Shown one piece after another: positions 24,955 through 34,754 of a DNA stretch of 64,000 nucleotides (positions are counted from its first letter, which is position 1; each line of letters starts with the position of its first letter). Position numbers and translations under genes: made by a program. Origin of the DNA: JAHRVQ01 sp047616645 (lineage in GTDB: Bacteria; Pseudomonadota; Gammaproteobacteria; Pseudomonadales; Azotimanducaceae); contig JBLHIH010000003.1 in assembly GCA_047616645.1 (NCBI GenBank), positions 1-64,000 on the forward strand. Reading direction: 5' to 3'. The notes under the pieces were generated by a model. The model had not been told where the DNA came from and did not search any database. It saw nothing but the letters and a program-made list of their open reading frames with translations.

Positions 24955-27900
24955 ATGATTGAAAGAATATTCATTTTTATCGTTAAATTTAGAGTAGCAG
25001 TACTTATACTAGGTTTGCTTGGTGTTGTAGTCGCGGCAAGTTATTTACCCAAGCTAAACCGTGATACTAGCGCTGACGCATTTATTCCCGATGATAATCC
25101 AGCGCTCATCTATCGTGAGCAAGTAAAAGAAACATTTGGTTTGGCAGATCCTATTGTGATTGCCATTTTTAATGAAACAGGAAGTATATTCACGCCGGAG
25201 AACTTGCAGATAATTGAGTCTCTAACGCTTTCTGTTCAGAACATGAATAACATAGACCCTGATCGTGTCGTCAGTCTAGCGACAGAAAAAAATATTCAAG
25301 GCACAAGTGATGGAATGGAGGTTGAGCGATTTTTTGACAATTATCCCGACACCTTAGAAAAAGCGTTATTGATGCAGAAAAAAATTGAAAACTTTCCTCT
25401 ATATCAAGGCAGTTTGGTAGCCAAGGACGGAAGCGCTTCACTTATTGTTGCAGAGGTGTTTGACGAAAAGCTGGCTGAGCAAACCTATCTGAAAGTGATC
25501 GCATTGATCCGTCAGACCCAGCTGCCAGAAGGTGTCACTATTCACGTTGCTGGTGAAGCTGCAGTGACCGGTTATTTAGGTATGTATATAGATTCTGATG
25601 CTCAAAGACTAAATCCAATAGCGGGCTTGATCATCACTATCATTCTGTTTCTCGCCTTTCGAACGTTTGCTGGCGCGTTGATGCCAAATATAATCGTAGC
25701 GTCAACTGTTCTGGGTACCATGGGATTGATGATAGCTGCTGAGGTTTCCTTTTTTGTGATTACCAATGCAATGCCCGTTGTACTCATTGGTATAGCGGTA
25801 GCTGATTCTATACATATTTTTTCTGCTTATTATGAAACGATAAATACCAATCCAGGCACCCGAAATGACAGGGCGGTGATAGGTGCCATGTTAGAAATGG
25901 CGAGGCCTATTACCTTAACTTCCTTGACAACTATTGCGGGATTTCTAGGCTTGTACATTTCATCGGTGCAACCTCCCATGCAATATTTAGGTCTGTTTAC
26001 GGCACTTGGCGTTGGTCTCGCGTGGTTGTATTCGATGACAGTCTTACCGGCCTGCATGAGCTTTTTAAAAGTGAAAGAAAATGCTCTTTTTAAGAAGAAA
26101 TCAGGAAATGACTGGATGGTGGCTGCTCTTTTACGCCTCGGTCATCTAGTTGTGCGTTACCCTGAGAAAGTGGTCTTGGTAAGTGTAGTTTTGGTGGGAG
26201 TAGGCATAGTTGGCGCCTCGAATATAAAAGTCGACGAGAGAAGAATTGATACATTTCATAAAAGCGAAGCGGTATATCGAGCGGACAAAGCGATTAATGA
26301 GAAATTCGATGGCACTAGTGTATTCGACATTGTGGTTGAAACTGAGGCGCCAGAAGCGCTATTTAGACCTGAATATCTCAAGAAGATTGAAGCGTTTCAA
26401 GCCTTCATCGAAAAACAAGATAACGTGGGTGGGAGTACCTCTGTTGTTGATTATCTGAAGCAAATTAATAAATCAATCAATGAAGGCAGGGAAGAAGAAT
26501 ATCGCTTAGTTGATGATGAGCTGTTAAATGCTCAACTATTCCTTTTGTATTCGACATCAGGTGATCCAACAGATTTTGAGGAAGAAATTGATTATGACTA
26601 TCAGAAGGCAAATATTCGGGTTAATTTGACTAGTTCAAGTTATCAAGAGCTAGTACCGCTTGTTGAAAAGTTTAATCATTATATTCTCACAGAGTTTAAC
26701 GAGCCTGGACTAAGTGCGACTGTAAGTGGTCGTGCAATGATTACCTACGAGTGGGTTGATGCGGTCGGTTCAAGTCACTTTAAAAGTGTTTTTGTATCCT
26801 TAGCCTTGGTACTCATGATGGCGGCTATTGTATTTAGGTCTTTAACGGCGGGTCTAATGTCACTTGCCCCCGTCGCCGTCTCTATATTATGTGTATATGC
26901 GGTCATGGTGAGCCTTGACATACACCTAGGCATTGGAACATCTATGTTTGCTTCTGTAGCGATTGGCCTGGGTGTCGATTTTGCCATACATACCCTAGAT
27001 AGGATTAGAATCATCTATCGAGAAGGAGATGGCAACCCTGAACTCATGCTGGATCTTTTTCCTTCAACTGGTCGGGCATTATTTTTCAATTTACTCGCGC
27101 TAGCCTTTGGGTTCGGGGTGTTAGTTACGTCAGATGTGGTTCCTTTGATGAGATTTGGCGGCATTGTTGCATTGTCATTAACAACTTCGTTTTTATGTAG
27201 TCTTACATTTTTACCAGCGCTTATTCTATGGTTAAAACCTGCCTTTGTTTTTAGGCAGGAAACTAGAATACCCATGCTAAGTGCCTCGTTAAATACAATA
27301 CTTGCTGTGATTTTGATTTCAGTGGCTTTGCTGCCTGATCAGAGTTTCGCAGAAGAATTAAGCGGCATCGAAGTAATGAGTAATGTTGCCGCGAGAAATG
27401 ATGGCGAGCATGTGACGCGCAACCTAACAATGAAGTTGATCGATAGAAGAGGTAAGCGTCGTGTTCGCGTGACAAAGAGTTTCAGAAAATATTATAGTGA
27501 AGAGAAACGAACCGTTCTTTTTTATACTTCACCCTCAAATCTTAAAGATACCGCGTTTCTTACTTGGGACTACAAAGATACCGATATTGATGACGATCAG
27601 TGGTTGTACCTACCTGCGGCTAGAAAGATTAGAAGAATTTCTGCCTCAGACCGGGGTGACTATTTTTTAGGTACCGATTTTAGTTACGAAGATATAAAGA
27701 ACGAAAACAAGCCAGCGTTGGCTGATTACACATATAAACACATCGGTAATGAAGTGCTGGATGGGATTGAATTGATTGTGGTTGAAGGTATCCCAGTGAA
27801 CGATGAGATTGGGAGAGAGTTGGGTTATGGAAGAATTGAATCCTATGTTGACCCAAAAAACTGGATGATCAGGCAGTCATTATTCTGGGATATACGAGGA

Positions 27901-28086
27901 AACCCCTTAAAGAAAGTACAGTCAAAAGAGATAAGCAAAGTTGATGAAATATGGACAAGTCATAAGATACTTTCTGAAAATTTCAAGACAGGTCACAAGA
28001 CCGAATTTACTTTTTCAGATATAGACTACCGATCTGAAGTGAAGGATTCCTGGTTTGAATCTCGTCAACTGCGTCGTGGATTGTAG
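24955..28086 (+). CDS. MMPL/RND transporter fused to a LolA-like lipoprotein-sorting domain
   Basis: A 1043-residue protein. Residues 1 to about 770 are a two-module RND/MMPL exporter with about 12 membrane helices, large periplasmic loops after helices 1 and 7, and repeated motifs GIAVADSIHIFSAYYET and GLGVDFAIHTLDRIR whose aspartates suit proton relay. Residues about 802-1043 match the outer-membrane lipoprotein-sorting (LolA-like) domain usually encoded by a separate gene, with FYTSPSNLKDTAFLTWDY and WLYLPAARKIRRI. Between them, from Met774, lies what looks like a former signal peptide ending QSFAEE, which now would act as an extra membrane helix. An internal start at 27274 could still give a separate exported protein. 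The system probably moves a lipid or hydrophobic compound toward the outer membrane. The stop overlaps the next start by one base. Confidence 0.88.
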   Translation: MIERIFIFIVKFRVAVLILGLLGVVVAASYLPKLNRDTSADAFIPDDNPALIYREQVKETFGLADPIVIAIFNETGSIFTPENLQIIESLTLSVQNMNNIDPDRVVSLATEKNIQGTSDGMEVERFFDNYPDTLEKALLMQKKIENFPLYQGSLVAKDGSASLIVAEVFDEKLAEQTYLKVIALIRQTQLPEGVTIHVAGEAAVTGYLGMYIDSDAQRLNPIAGLIITIILFLAFRTFAGALMPNIIVASTVLGTMGLMIAAEVSFFVITNAMPVVLIGIAVADSIHIFSAYYETINTNPGTRNDRAVIGAMLEMARPITLTSLTTIAGFLGLYISSVQPPMQYLGLFTALGVGLAWLYSMTVLPACMSFLKVKENALFKKKSGNDWMVAALLRLGHLVVRYPEKVVLVSVVLVGVGIVGASNIKVDERRIDTFHKSEAVYRADKAINEKFDGTSVFDIVVETEAPEALFRPEYLKKIEAFQAFIEKQDNVGGSTSVVDYLKQINKSINEGREEEYRLVDDELLNAQLFLLYSTSGDPTDFEEEIDYDYQKANIRVNLTSSSYQELVPLVEKFNHYILTEFNEPGLSATVSGRAMITYEWVDAVGSSHFKSVFVSLALVLMMAAIVFRSLTAGLMSLAPVAVSILCVYAVMVSLDIHLGIGTSMFASVAIGLGVDFAIHTLDRIRIIYREGDGNPELMLDLFPSTGRALFFNLLALAFGFGVLVTSDVVPLMRFGGIVALSLTTSFLCSLTFLPALILWLKPAFVFRQETRIPMLSASLNTILAVILISVALLPDQSFAEELSGIEVMSNVAARNDGEHVTRNLTMKLIDRRGKRRVRVTKSFRKYYSEEKRTVLFYTSPSNLKDTAFLTWDYKDTDIDDDQWLYLPAARKIRRISASDRGDYFLGTDFSYEDIKNENKPALADYTYKHIGNEVLDGIELIVVEGIPVNDEIGRELGYGRIESYVDPKNWMIRQSLFWDIRGNPLKKVQSKEISKVDEIWTSHKILSENFKTGHKTEFTFSDIDYRSEVKDSWFESRQLRRGL

Positions 28087-29384
28087 TGTTTTCTAGAGCG
28101 ACGTTTTTCGTCATCATGCTTCAATCCGGACTCGTTGCGGGTCAGGACCTAGACACATCAATGTTGCTTGACCTTGCTCAAACCTGGCATCAAGGAAGTC
28201 CACAAGTCACTAAGCTCTCTGGCACTTTCGAGTTGTCATCAGGCTTGTCCGATAATATCAGCTTTACAACAATCGGTAGAGGACAGTTCATTGGACCCGA
28301 CAAACTGGAACCTGGAAATTCTCGGCAATCCTCAGTATCTCCGGCAACTAAAAGGATCTATCTTAATCCTTCGGCGGAAATAGAGCTTAGAGAGTTGTAT
28401 TTGGATTTCGATTTTGAGAAAGCCAGTCTGAGATTGGGAAAGCAGCAGGTAGTGTGGGGGCAGGCAGATGGATTGAAATTGCTTGATCTAATAAATCCTC
28501 AGGATTTTCGAGAGTTTATTCTTGATGATTTTAATCATTCCCGTATCCCTCTATGGATGTTCAATCTAGCGTTGTATTTTGATATTGGCGATCTCCAAGT
28601 TCTCTGGATCCCAGATACTACAATGCATAGCCTTCCGGAAAAAGGTGCACTTTTTGAAATTACCGCCCCCTTTCAAACATTGCCTCAGGGGACACCGATC
28701 GAATTTAAGGAAATTGATCGACCCGATAATCTATTCAAAGATAGTGATGTAGGGCTGAGGTTGTCGAAGTTTATTGCGGGTTGGGATCTAACGCTACACT
28801 ATCTGTATCATTTTGATGATTTTCCAGTAATGCGATCATCTTTAACAGAAAAAGGAATTCGATTTAGTCCTGCTTATGAACGCACACATACTGTTGGTGC
28901 TTCTGCAAGCAATGCTTTCGGTGATATTATTTTCAGAAGTGAAGTTGTACTGAATAGCGATAAATATTTTAATACAGGGCTTTCGACAATAAACCCTGCA
29001 GTGAACGACGGCGTAAGTCGGAGCCGAGAATTTGGCTATGTATTTGGATTTGATTGGACGGGACTGAGGGATACTTTTATTAGTTTTCAGATGTTTCAAT
29101 CAAGAATGTTGGACGACAAGGATGCATTAAGGCGCAAGATAGAAACGAGTTTTACATTATTGCTTCGAAGGAATTTTTTAAACGAAAGTATTCAACTAGA
29201 AACTTTGTGGATTTTCAATCAAGAAGATAAAGATAATCTATTACGACTTAAAGGTCGATTTGAAACGTCATCTAATACATCGATTACACTTTTTGTGGAT
29301 ATATTTAATGGAGAAAGTGATGAATTGTTCGGACAATTTGATAGTAGAGATCAAGTCGGCATTAAGTTGAGCTATGGTTTGTAA
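28086..29384 (+). CDS. DUF1302-type outer-membrane protein
   Basis: A 432-residue secreted protein with a short signal peptide (ending near VAGQDL) and alternating beta-strand patterns. The segment LRLGKQQVVWGQADGLKLLD, followed by INPQDFREFI, is characteristic of DUF1302-like proteins, which are often encoded beside MMPL and LolA-like genes. The GTG start shares one base with the previous TAG, so it is the last gene of the same operon. Probably it provides an outer-membrane component for the MMPL-LolA system (inference from context). Confidence 0.8.
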   Translation: MFSRATFFVIMLQSGLVAGQDLDTSMLLDLAQTWHQGSPQVTKLSGTFELSSGLSDNISFTTIGRGQFIGPDKLEPGNSRQSSVSPATKRIYLNPSAEIELRELYLDFDFEKASLRLGKQQVVWGQADGLKLLDLINPQDFREFILDDFNHSRIPLWMFNLALYFDIGDLQVLWIPDTTMHSLPEKGALFEITAPFQTLPQGTPIEFKEIDRPDNLFKDSDVGLRLSKFIAGWDLTLHYLYHFDDFPVMRSSLTEKGIRFSPAYERTHTVGASASNAFGDIIFRSEVVLNSDKYFNTGLSTINPAVNDGVSRSREFGYVFGFDWTGLRDTFISFQMFQSRMLDDKDALRRKIETSFTLLLRRNFLNESIQLETLWIFNQEDKDNLLRLKGRFETSSNTSITLFVDIFNGESDELFGQFDSRDQVGIKLSYGL

Positions 29385-29392
29385 GGACGCTT

Positions 29393-30739
29393 TTAGCGCC
29401 TCCCCAATAAGTGTAAAGCCCCAATGCCAATAACAAAGGTAGAAATATAGACAAGGCAAATTGTCATCAGATCGTAACTAGGCAGTATAGGTGCCATCAA
29501 CATTAAAATGTGAGCACTCAATACTAAGATTGCGATATTGAAGAAGGCTAGTTCCTTAGCTACAGGTGTGCTCAAATTTGGATCCATGATTCTAAGCAGA
29601 AGTAATCCGCTTCCTGTAGATCCGCAGCAACAGCCATATGCGGTGAGCGCTCTTTCGGGACCAAAGGATCGAAGCTTTTTCCCAAAGCCAAAGCATAAGG
29701 CAGCCGTTGCTGCAGCAGCACTTATTGCAACGAGTAGTATCGGCACAGCGAATTCACTTAAAAAGGCAAATCCAACACTCATCAAAGTACCAACAACCAT
29801 CAAGTCAACTGATGATCCTGTTATTCTTCTTTGGGTTTCATTGTCGATTAGATGCCCGTATCCTGCCTTGTCCATAATCGATCTCATGATGAGGCAAATT
29901 ATAAGACCGTGAATAAAGAAAAGGTTATGGCTAAATATGATGCCAAAATTGATGCCGTTTATAGGGTGGGCGCTAACAATAGGGTTAAGGAGCTGAAGAT
30001 ACTGATCCGTAATGAGATAGGCCAATCCCAATATGGCGATATGATAAGCAAGGGTATCAACATTCGCTGGATGGGTAATTTGTTTGCCGCTAGAAAGATG
30101 AGTTTGCATAATGCCCTTTAGAAATTCGTCATCTATTCTTGCTGCTTGATTATGATTTAGGCCTAATCGTATTGATCGACGTGCGATAGGCACTCCAACA
30201 ACAAAGGCAACAAAAAAACCAATTGAGGCGTATACCAAACCAAAGTCGATAGCATGGGCGATCCCCATTTGGGTCTCCCATATATTACCTAACGCTAAGG
30301 CCTGACCGGGACCTTGGGTAAAACCATGGGTAACAATGATTCCGAGGAAGTAGGATAGTTGTCCGCCGCTTACTTCGTTGTAAATAAGAATGGCTGCAAG
30401 GCCCACCATTGCCTGTAATGCCAAACTCATGACCCAAATAATAGATAGCCACAATCCGCCTGGCACAACTTTAGTTTCACTGCTTTTTTCTGATCCGGTT
30501 AATACCAGTGACATAAAGCTCAAGGTGAAAAAATGAAAAGCAAAGGCGGTAAAGTCGGTGTTTTGTAGTCCCAAACTCAGTCCAGAAGAAATTAAGACGA
30601 AACCCAATACACCACCAATTAGGCTTGCAGGGACTAAGTTAGTTTGTAAGAAGTTGATTTTAGCTCTTAAAATCGTGCCAAAAAGAATCATAGAAACAAG
30701 AAAAGCAAAGGCGATAACGCCGGGGAAGGTGGATTCCAT
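29393..30739 (-). CDS. gltS: Sodium/glutamate symporter, GltS family
   Basis: A 448-residue polytopic protein in two inverted halves. The first half contains the THGFTQGPGQALALG re-entrant motif and the second half the CCGSTGSGLLLLRIMDP motif, as in GltS-type sodium:glutamate symporters. Specificity for glutamate is inferred from the family. It converges on the DUF1302 gene, with eight bases between stops. Confidence 0.82.
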   Translation of the reverse strand: MESTFPGVIAFAFLVSMILFGTILRAKINFLQTNLVPASLIGGVLGFVLISSGLSLGLQNTDFTAFAFHFFTLSFMSLVLTGSEKSSETKVVPGGLWLSIIWVMSLALQAMVGLAAILIYNEVSGGQLSYFLGIIVTHGFTQGPGQALALGNIWETQMGIAHAIDFGLVYASIGFFVAFVVGVPIARRSIRLGLNHNQAARIDDEFLKGIMQTHLSSGKQITHPANVDTLAYHIAILGLAYLITDQYLQLLNPIVSAHPINGINFGIIFSHNLFFIHGLIICLIMRSIMDKAGYGHLIDNETQRRITGSSVDLMVVGTLMSVGFAFLSEFAVPILLVAISAAAATAALCFGFGKKLRSFGPERALTAYGCCCGSTGSGLLLLRIMDPNLSTPVAKELAFFNIAILVLSAHILMLMAPILPSYDLMTICLVYISTFVIGIGALHLLGRR

Positions 30740-31431
30740 ATTTCTTATCCCATATACACTCGCTATTATTATCTAGACCATACATCAGGGAAGGCAGATA
30801 GTCATCAATGTTAAGAGCCTTAAGGTTCATCGAGATTGAGGAGGCTGGGCTTTCTGTCTTATTCCGGCTGTGATTGTGTCGTTTATATCAATGGCAACAG
30901 CGCCGACGGTACTGAATTTCTCATCAGTTGTTAACCAATTTTCTAACAGTGAAATTTTATTTTCCCCTGTATTTTTTGCCATTACTTGTAGCAAAGTTCG
31001 ATATCAATGTAGTGGATTTTAACTGGCGCAAGGCCTCGTACAATACTGCGACCACCTCGAGGCTGTTCAAAAAGATCGGCCGCTATGATGCTGTTTTGAA
31101 AGACTTTCGAATTCTTAGATATGACCATCCTCAGACCTGCTTTTTTAGCGGATTGCGTATCATCGCTGCCGCGAGTTTGGATTTCGAAATGCAAGGTATG
31201 TAGCTGAAAACTTAAAAGATCTGTTGGTGGGGAAAATCCTTTGGGTAACCTTCGATTCCTTAATACCGATAGCACTAGTTTATACAGTGGTATTGCTATT
31301 TTGGTATTTGCCTCATTAATAATTCCAGCGTTGGCCACGCGAAAATTAAGGGGGAAGCATCGCTTGTTTATCGATTATGGTCTTTGTTAATATTAAACAG
31401 TGAAGCCCTGAATTAGTTGCGGGTCCAAATC
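30740..31431. other. 692-bp gap with a probable decayed plus-strand gene
   Basis: No intact gene is convincing. Three frames carry coding-like pieces on the plus strand in order: about 30979-31146 (including RKASYNTATTSRLFKKIGRY and KDFRILRYDHP), then about 31146-31320 in another frame (REFGFRNARYVAENLKDLL, followed by a hydrophobic helix VTFDSLIPIALVYTVVLLF), then about 31232-31390 in a third frame (hydrophobic GIAILVFASLIIPALATRK). The pieces read as one membrane protein broken by frameshifts. I do not recognise the family. An opposite-strand frame of 118 codons over the same bases looks like a shadow. Confidence 0.4.
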
Positions 31432-32265
31432 CTAATTGTTCGGCAAGGCTTGGGAATCTATGCTTTCTATCATCTCGATGAGGGGTCTTATAATTTCTTG
31501 ATATGATCCTGTTGCTACAGTTGTTTCGTAAGCATTTCTTAATTTTCTTACCAAAATAGGATCTGAGTTTTTATTCATTGCTATCCACAAAGTCGTTGAT
31601 AATTCGGGTATGGCGACGGCGGATGCGAAATAGTTAACATCAAAATTTCCACGTATTGCTGCTGGTCCGATTGCATATTCGATAAACGGAAACAGGTCGA
31701 ATCTGTCGCGTTCCAAGAGCAACATATATCGATTATTATCTTTGACTTCAACCAGATTAGGAAAGCCTTTGGCTTTCAGATATTCATTAGGAACAGTGGC
31801 ATTTCGAGTTCCAATGCGAAATTTTTTCGCCTCCTCGAGAGAGCGTGGTAGTCTTTTAAGGTCTGATCTCTTCCCGTAAAGAAATAATCGTACAGGAATT
31901 ATTTCACCAATCCAATGATAAAGAGGATCTCTCGTTTTTGTTCTGCTCATCGAAAATGCCATTACGTCATTTTTTTGATTGATGGTCCGGACTAATCTGG
32001 CCCAGGGAACTAGGATGATTTCGTATGGCAATCCTGATTCTTCCATAACGGCGCGAACAAGGCGAGTTGCGTATCCAAGGACTAGTTCATCATCTTTACC
32101 GCTAGCAGTGTAGTTTAAGGGGTAAAGTTGTTCTGTCAGTATTAGAAGCTTTTTGTTGTTGGAGGGCTTGGCATCAGCAGCGTAGCTTGAAAAAGGAAAT
32201 GCTAAAATAAAAATAGGAATTAGATAGTGAAATTTATACCGAAAATCCACCTTAAACTTGTTCAT
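31432..32265 (-). CDS. Periplasmic solute-binding protein, family 3-like
   Basis: A 277-residue exported protein (signal peptide to about residue 29, ending SYAAD). The fold resembles the amino-acid-type solute-binding proteins: LLILTEQLYPLNY at the start, GYATRLVRAVMEESGLPYEI, and VPWARLVRTINQ. Many stand-alone members like this have no ABC permease nearby, as here, so it may serve sensing or an unlinked transporter. The ligand is unknown. Confidence 0.82.
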   Translation of the reverse strand: MNKFKVDFRYKFHYLIPIFILAFPFSSYAADAKPSNNKKLLILTEQLYPLNYTASGKDDELVLGYATRLVRAVMEESGLPYEIILVPWARLVRTINQKNDVMAFSMSRTKTRDPLYHWIGEIIPVRLFLYGKRSDLKRLPRSLEEAKKFRIGTRNATVPNEYLKAKGFPNLVEVKDNNRYMLLLERDRFDLFPFIEYAIGPAAIRGNFDVNYFASAVAIPELSTTLWIAMNKNSDPILVRKLRNAYETTVATGSYQEIIRPLIEMIESIDSQALPNN

Positions 32266-32337
32266 AGGACTCTGGTTCTAATTAATGAGTTTATCGTCAT
32301 TAGGTTAGCATGAAGCATCTTTTTAAGTCAGTGTTTT

Positions 32338-33585
32338 CTATGGCCCTTCTGCCGTCACTAATAGCCTATCCAAACCATGAAAATGGTAGCGATCGGCATA
32401 TCTTGGCTTCTGTGCGATTTTCAATCTTGGTAATCTTTCGAAAAGTACTTTTAATGCGGTTTCAATTTCAAGACGGGCTAGCGGCGCGCCAACACAAAAG
32501 TGGATACCTGCGCCAAAGCTTAAATGCCCTGTCCCACCTCGCTTGGGGTCGAATGTATGCGGGTTTTCAAATTTCATCTCATCCCTATTTGCTGCGGCAA
32601 GAAGTAGGCCCACGACATCTCCTTTTTTCAAATCTTGATTATCATAGGAGAAATCTTCCAGCACATAACGGGTGAACATGTGTAATGGCGGGTCGTAGCG
32701 TAAACATTCTTCACTTAATGATTTCACATTTTCTGGACTCGATGTCCAGTGATCAATATCAACCTGATTTTCTAAAATGACTTTTACACTATTACCTATG
32801 GCGTGGACAGTGGCTTCATGCCCCGCGTTTAACAAGAGAATGCAAGTTGCCACGAGTTCGTCTTCGGATATTTGATCATCTTCTTCTTTGACCCGAATGA
32901 GTTTAGTTAATAAATCTTCGTCTGATCTAATTTTTTTGAATTCAATTTGGTCTTTGATGAAACGCTCAAAATGCATGGTAGCTTCATTCGCAATTTTTTC
33001 TACTTCCTCATTATTACCATGTTCATAAATGGCGACCATCTTGTGTGACCACGCCAAGAGTTGGTTGGCCATCGCTGTCGGTATGCCTAAAACTTCACAA
33101 ATCACGATGACAGGAATTACTTCAGCATAATGTTGAATAAGATCAAACTCGTTTTCATTCTCTTGGTTTATAACTTGTCCCATAATTTTGTCTATCAAAC
33201 CATGAGCGAGATTAGATATACGTGGTGCTAAGGTTTTTACTTGTCTTGAAACAAACGCGCGATTCACTAAACGTCTTAGTCTCGTATGATGTGGTGGTTC
33301 CATTTCTAATAGTGAATTTTGATCAAACTTTGTAAGGTAGGGACACCTAAGATCACGTTCGCTTTCAACTCTTGGGTCAGTTTGCCTACCCAGTCGTCGA
33401 TCTCTTAATAAGTCATTAACCTGTTTATATCCTGCAAAACAGGTATGGCCATATTCTTCCCAGTAAATGCCTGCCCCAGGACTTTTTTTACCAGGACTTT
33501 TTTTACCAGAGCGGCGCATCTCAACATAGCTTGGGTAAGGATTTTGAAAAAAAGCTGGGTCAGAGGGATCTTGCTGAAAGTGCAT
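32338..33585 (-). CDS. Cytochrome P450
   Basis: A 415-residue soluble P450. The heme loop is FGAGIHFCVG with Cys364 as thiolate ligand. The I-helix oxygen-activation motif reads AGHEAT, and an ExxR pair is visible in EECLRYDPP. This is the class I bacterial type, needing a ferredoxin and reductase that are not adjacent. Near the N-terminus two copies of KKSPG come from a 15-bp DNA duplication (33476-33505), probably in a surface region. The start overlaps the GST stop by one base, so the two are one operon. Confidence 0.93.
   Translation of the reverse strand: MHFQQDPSDPAFFQNPYPSYVEMRRSGKKSPGKKSPGAGIYWEEYGHTCFAGYKQVNDLLRDRRLGRQTDPRVESERDLRCPYLTKFDQNSLLEMEPPHHTRLRRLVNRAFVSRQVKTLAPRISNLAHGLIDKIMGQVINQENENEFDLIQHYAEVIPVIVICEVLGIPTAMANQLLAWSHKMVAIYEHGNNEEVEKIANEATMHFERFIKDQIEFKKIRSDEDLLTKLIRVKEEDDQISEDELVATCILLLNAGHEATVHAIGNSVKVILENQVDIDHWTSSPENVKSLSEECLRYDPPLHMFTRYVLEDFSYDNQDLKKGDVVGLLLAAANRDEMKFENPHTFDPKRGGTGHLSFGAGIHFCVGAPLARLEIETALKVLFERLPRLKIAQKPRYADRYHFHGLDRLLVTAEGP
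33476..33505. repeat. 15-bp direct duplication inside the P450 gene
   Basis: CCAGGACTTTTTTTA occurs twice in tandem (33476-33490 and 33491-33505). It keeps the frame and repeats five residues (KKSPG). Confidence 0.95.
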
Positions 33586-34187
33586 TAAGGCTGAGCGCTC
33601 GGTCGTTGTTTAAAGTCTTCATACCATCGTTGAAGGTTTGAGTATTCCTTGCCGATATCAAGCTCACAAAGCTCTGCAAAGAAGAGAGCGGAAAACAGTG
33701 TGCAATCGACAATGCTTACCTTTGAGCCCATGACGAAAACTTGGTCGCCTATGAGTTTGTTGATTCTCTTTAAAGCATCTGGCAAATGATTAAGTTCAGT
33801 TTCAGCTACAGCAGGGTTTGCGGGAAATCCTAAGGGAGAGTTTGTGGCGTGAACAATGCGTATTACTCTGAGTAATATTTCGTGCTCAACTTGTCTTTCA
33901 ACTTCTCTGACATTTGCGCGTTCCAAAGGGTTGGAACCAATCATATTTGGGTTTGGATAGAGTTCTTCAAGATACTCAATGATGGTCAAGCTCTCAGTAA
34001 GATAATCACCATTATCCAATTCTAATACCGGTAAGGTACCCGTTGGGTTTCGTTGTAAATGCGTTTCTGATTTTTGCTCGTCTGTTCTGATATTGACCAG
34101 TATTTGTTCAATATCAATGCCTTTTTCAGCAATGTAAGCGCGCACCTTCGTGGGATTGGGTGCATACGGGAAGTAGTAGAGTTTCAT
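33585..34187 (-). CDS. Glutathione S-transferase family protein
   Basis: A 200-residue GST. The thioredoxin-like N-terminal domain has YFPYAPNPTKVRAYIAEKG, the cis-proline context GTLPVLELDNG and the glutathione-binding LTESLTIIEYLEE. The C-terminal helical domain carries VSIVDCTLF (usually SIADITL). It is followed by P450 with a one-base overlap, which suggests joint metabolism of a hydrophobic compound. The substrate is unknown. Confidence 0.9.
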   Translation of the reverse strand: MKLYYFPYAPNPTKVRAYIAEKGIDIEQILVNIRTDEQKSETHLQRNPTGTLPVLELDNGDYLTESLTIIEYLEELYPNPNMIGSNPLERANVREVERQVEHEILLRVIRIVHATNSPLGFPANPAVAETELNHLPDALKRINKLIGDQVFVMGSKVSIVDCTLFSALFFAELCELDIGKEYSNLQRWYEDFKQRPSAQP

Positions 34188-34224
34188 CTTTGCCCCTTTT
34201 GATTAGCTGATGTTTGCTCAAAAT

Positions 34225-34689
34225 TCACGGTGCCTTAAAAACATGGCCGATCATTTTGCTGCCTTCAAAAACTGCTTTATCCATTACGTTTATGTCGTCG
34301 ACAAAAACGAAGTCAAAGATTTCATTGTGGTTACTGTCTTGATGAAGCATAACAATAAACAACTCATCTTTTTCTATCCCTTTGTGTACTTTGATCTTTA
34401 CGTCTTTGTTGCCCCCGGCTTTTACAAAGCTTGATGCAACATATTTATCTCCGTTAGGGGCGCCATTTTCGAATGGGTGCATAACCAACCAGCCATTTCC
34501 AGAGATGTGGACCTCTTTAAAGGTTAAGGTGGAATCTTGGCGCTGTACGCCCGTTGTGATGATCCAGTTTTCATCGCCGTTGCCCATAGACATTTTGGTG
34601 CTTGGCTCTGCGGATACTGCAGATTGAGCAATAAAGAATGGCAAGAGAACAAAGCATACTTGCTGTAAGCGCGTTTTTGGGAAATACAT
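34225..34689 (-). CDS. Exported protein of unknown function
   Basis: A 154-residue product from the ATG at 34689, beginning MYFPKTRLQQ with a signal peptide (hydrophobic VCFVLLPFFIAQ, cut near VSAEP). The mature part contains VSGNGWL-like ISGNGWLVMHPFENG and IEKDELFIVMLHQDSNHNE, resembling small cupredoxin-like or DUF7282-type secreted domains; this assignment is weak. A longer frame starting at 34782 exists, but its first codons lie inside the 126-bp repeat, so I reject that start. It lies just upstream of the GST-P450 pair on the same strand. Confidence 0.65.
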   Translation of the reverse strand: MYFPKTRLQQVCFVLLPFFIAQSAVSAEPSTKMSMGNGDENWIITTGVQRQDSTLTFKEVHISGNGWLVMHPFENGAPNGDKYVASSFVKAGGNKDVKIKVHKGIEKDELFIVMLHQDSNHNEIFDFVFVDDINVMDKAVFEGSKMIGHVFKAP

Positions 34690-34754
34690 GTTAACAATCC
34701 ATTTTCCATAGGAAGTGAATTTATAAGCTATTTCCCCATAGATGGGAAATAATT

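Noticed and set aside
30982..31338. 118-codon minus-strand frame
   Set aside because: The plus-strand pieces over the same bases look more protein-like (hydrophobic helices, balanced composition); the minus frame has no recognisable feature.
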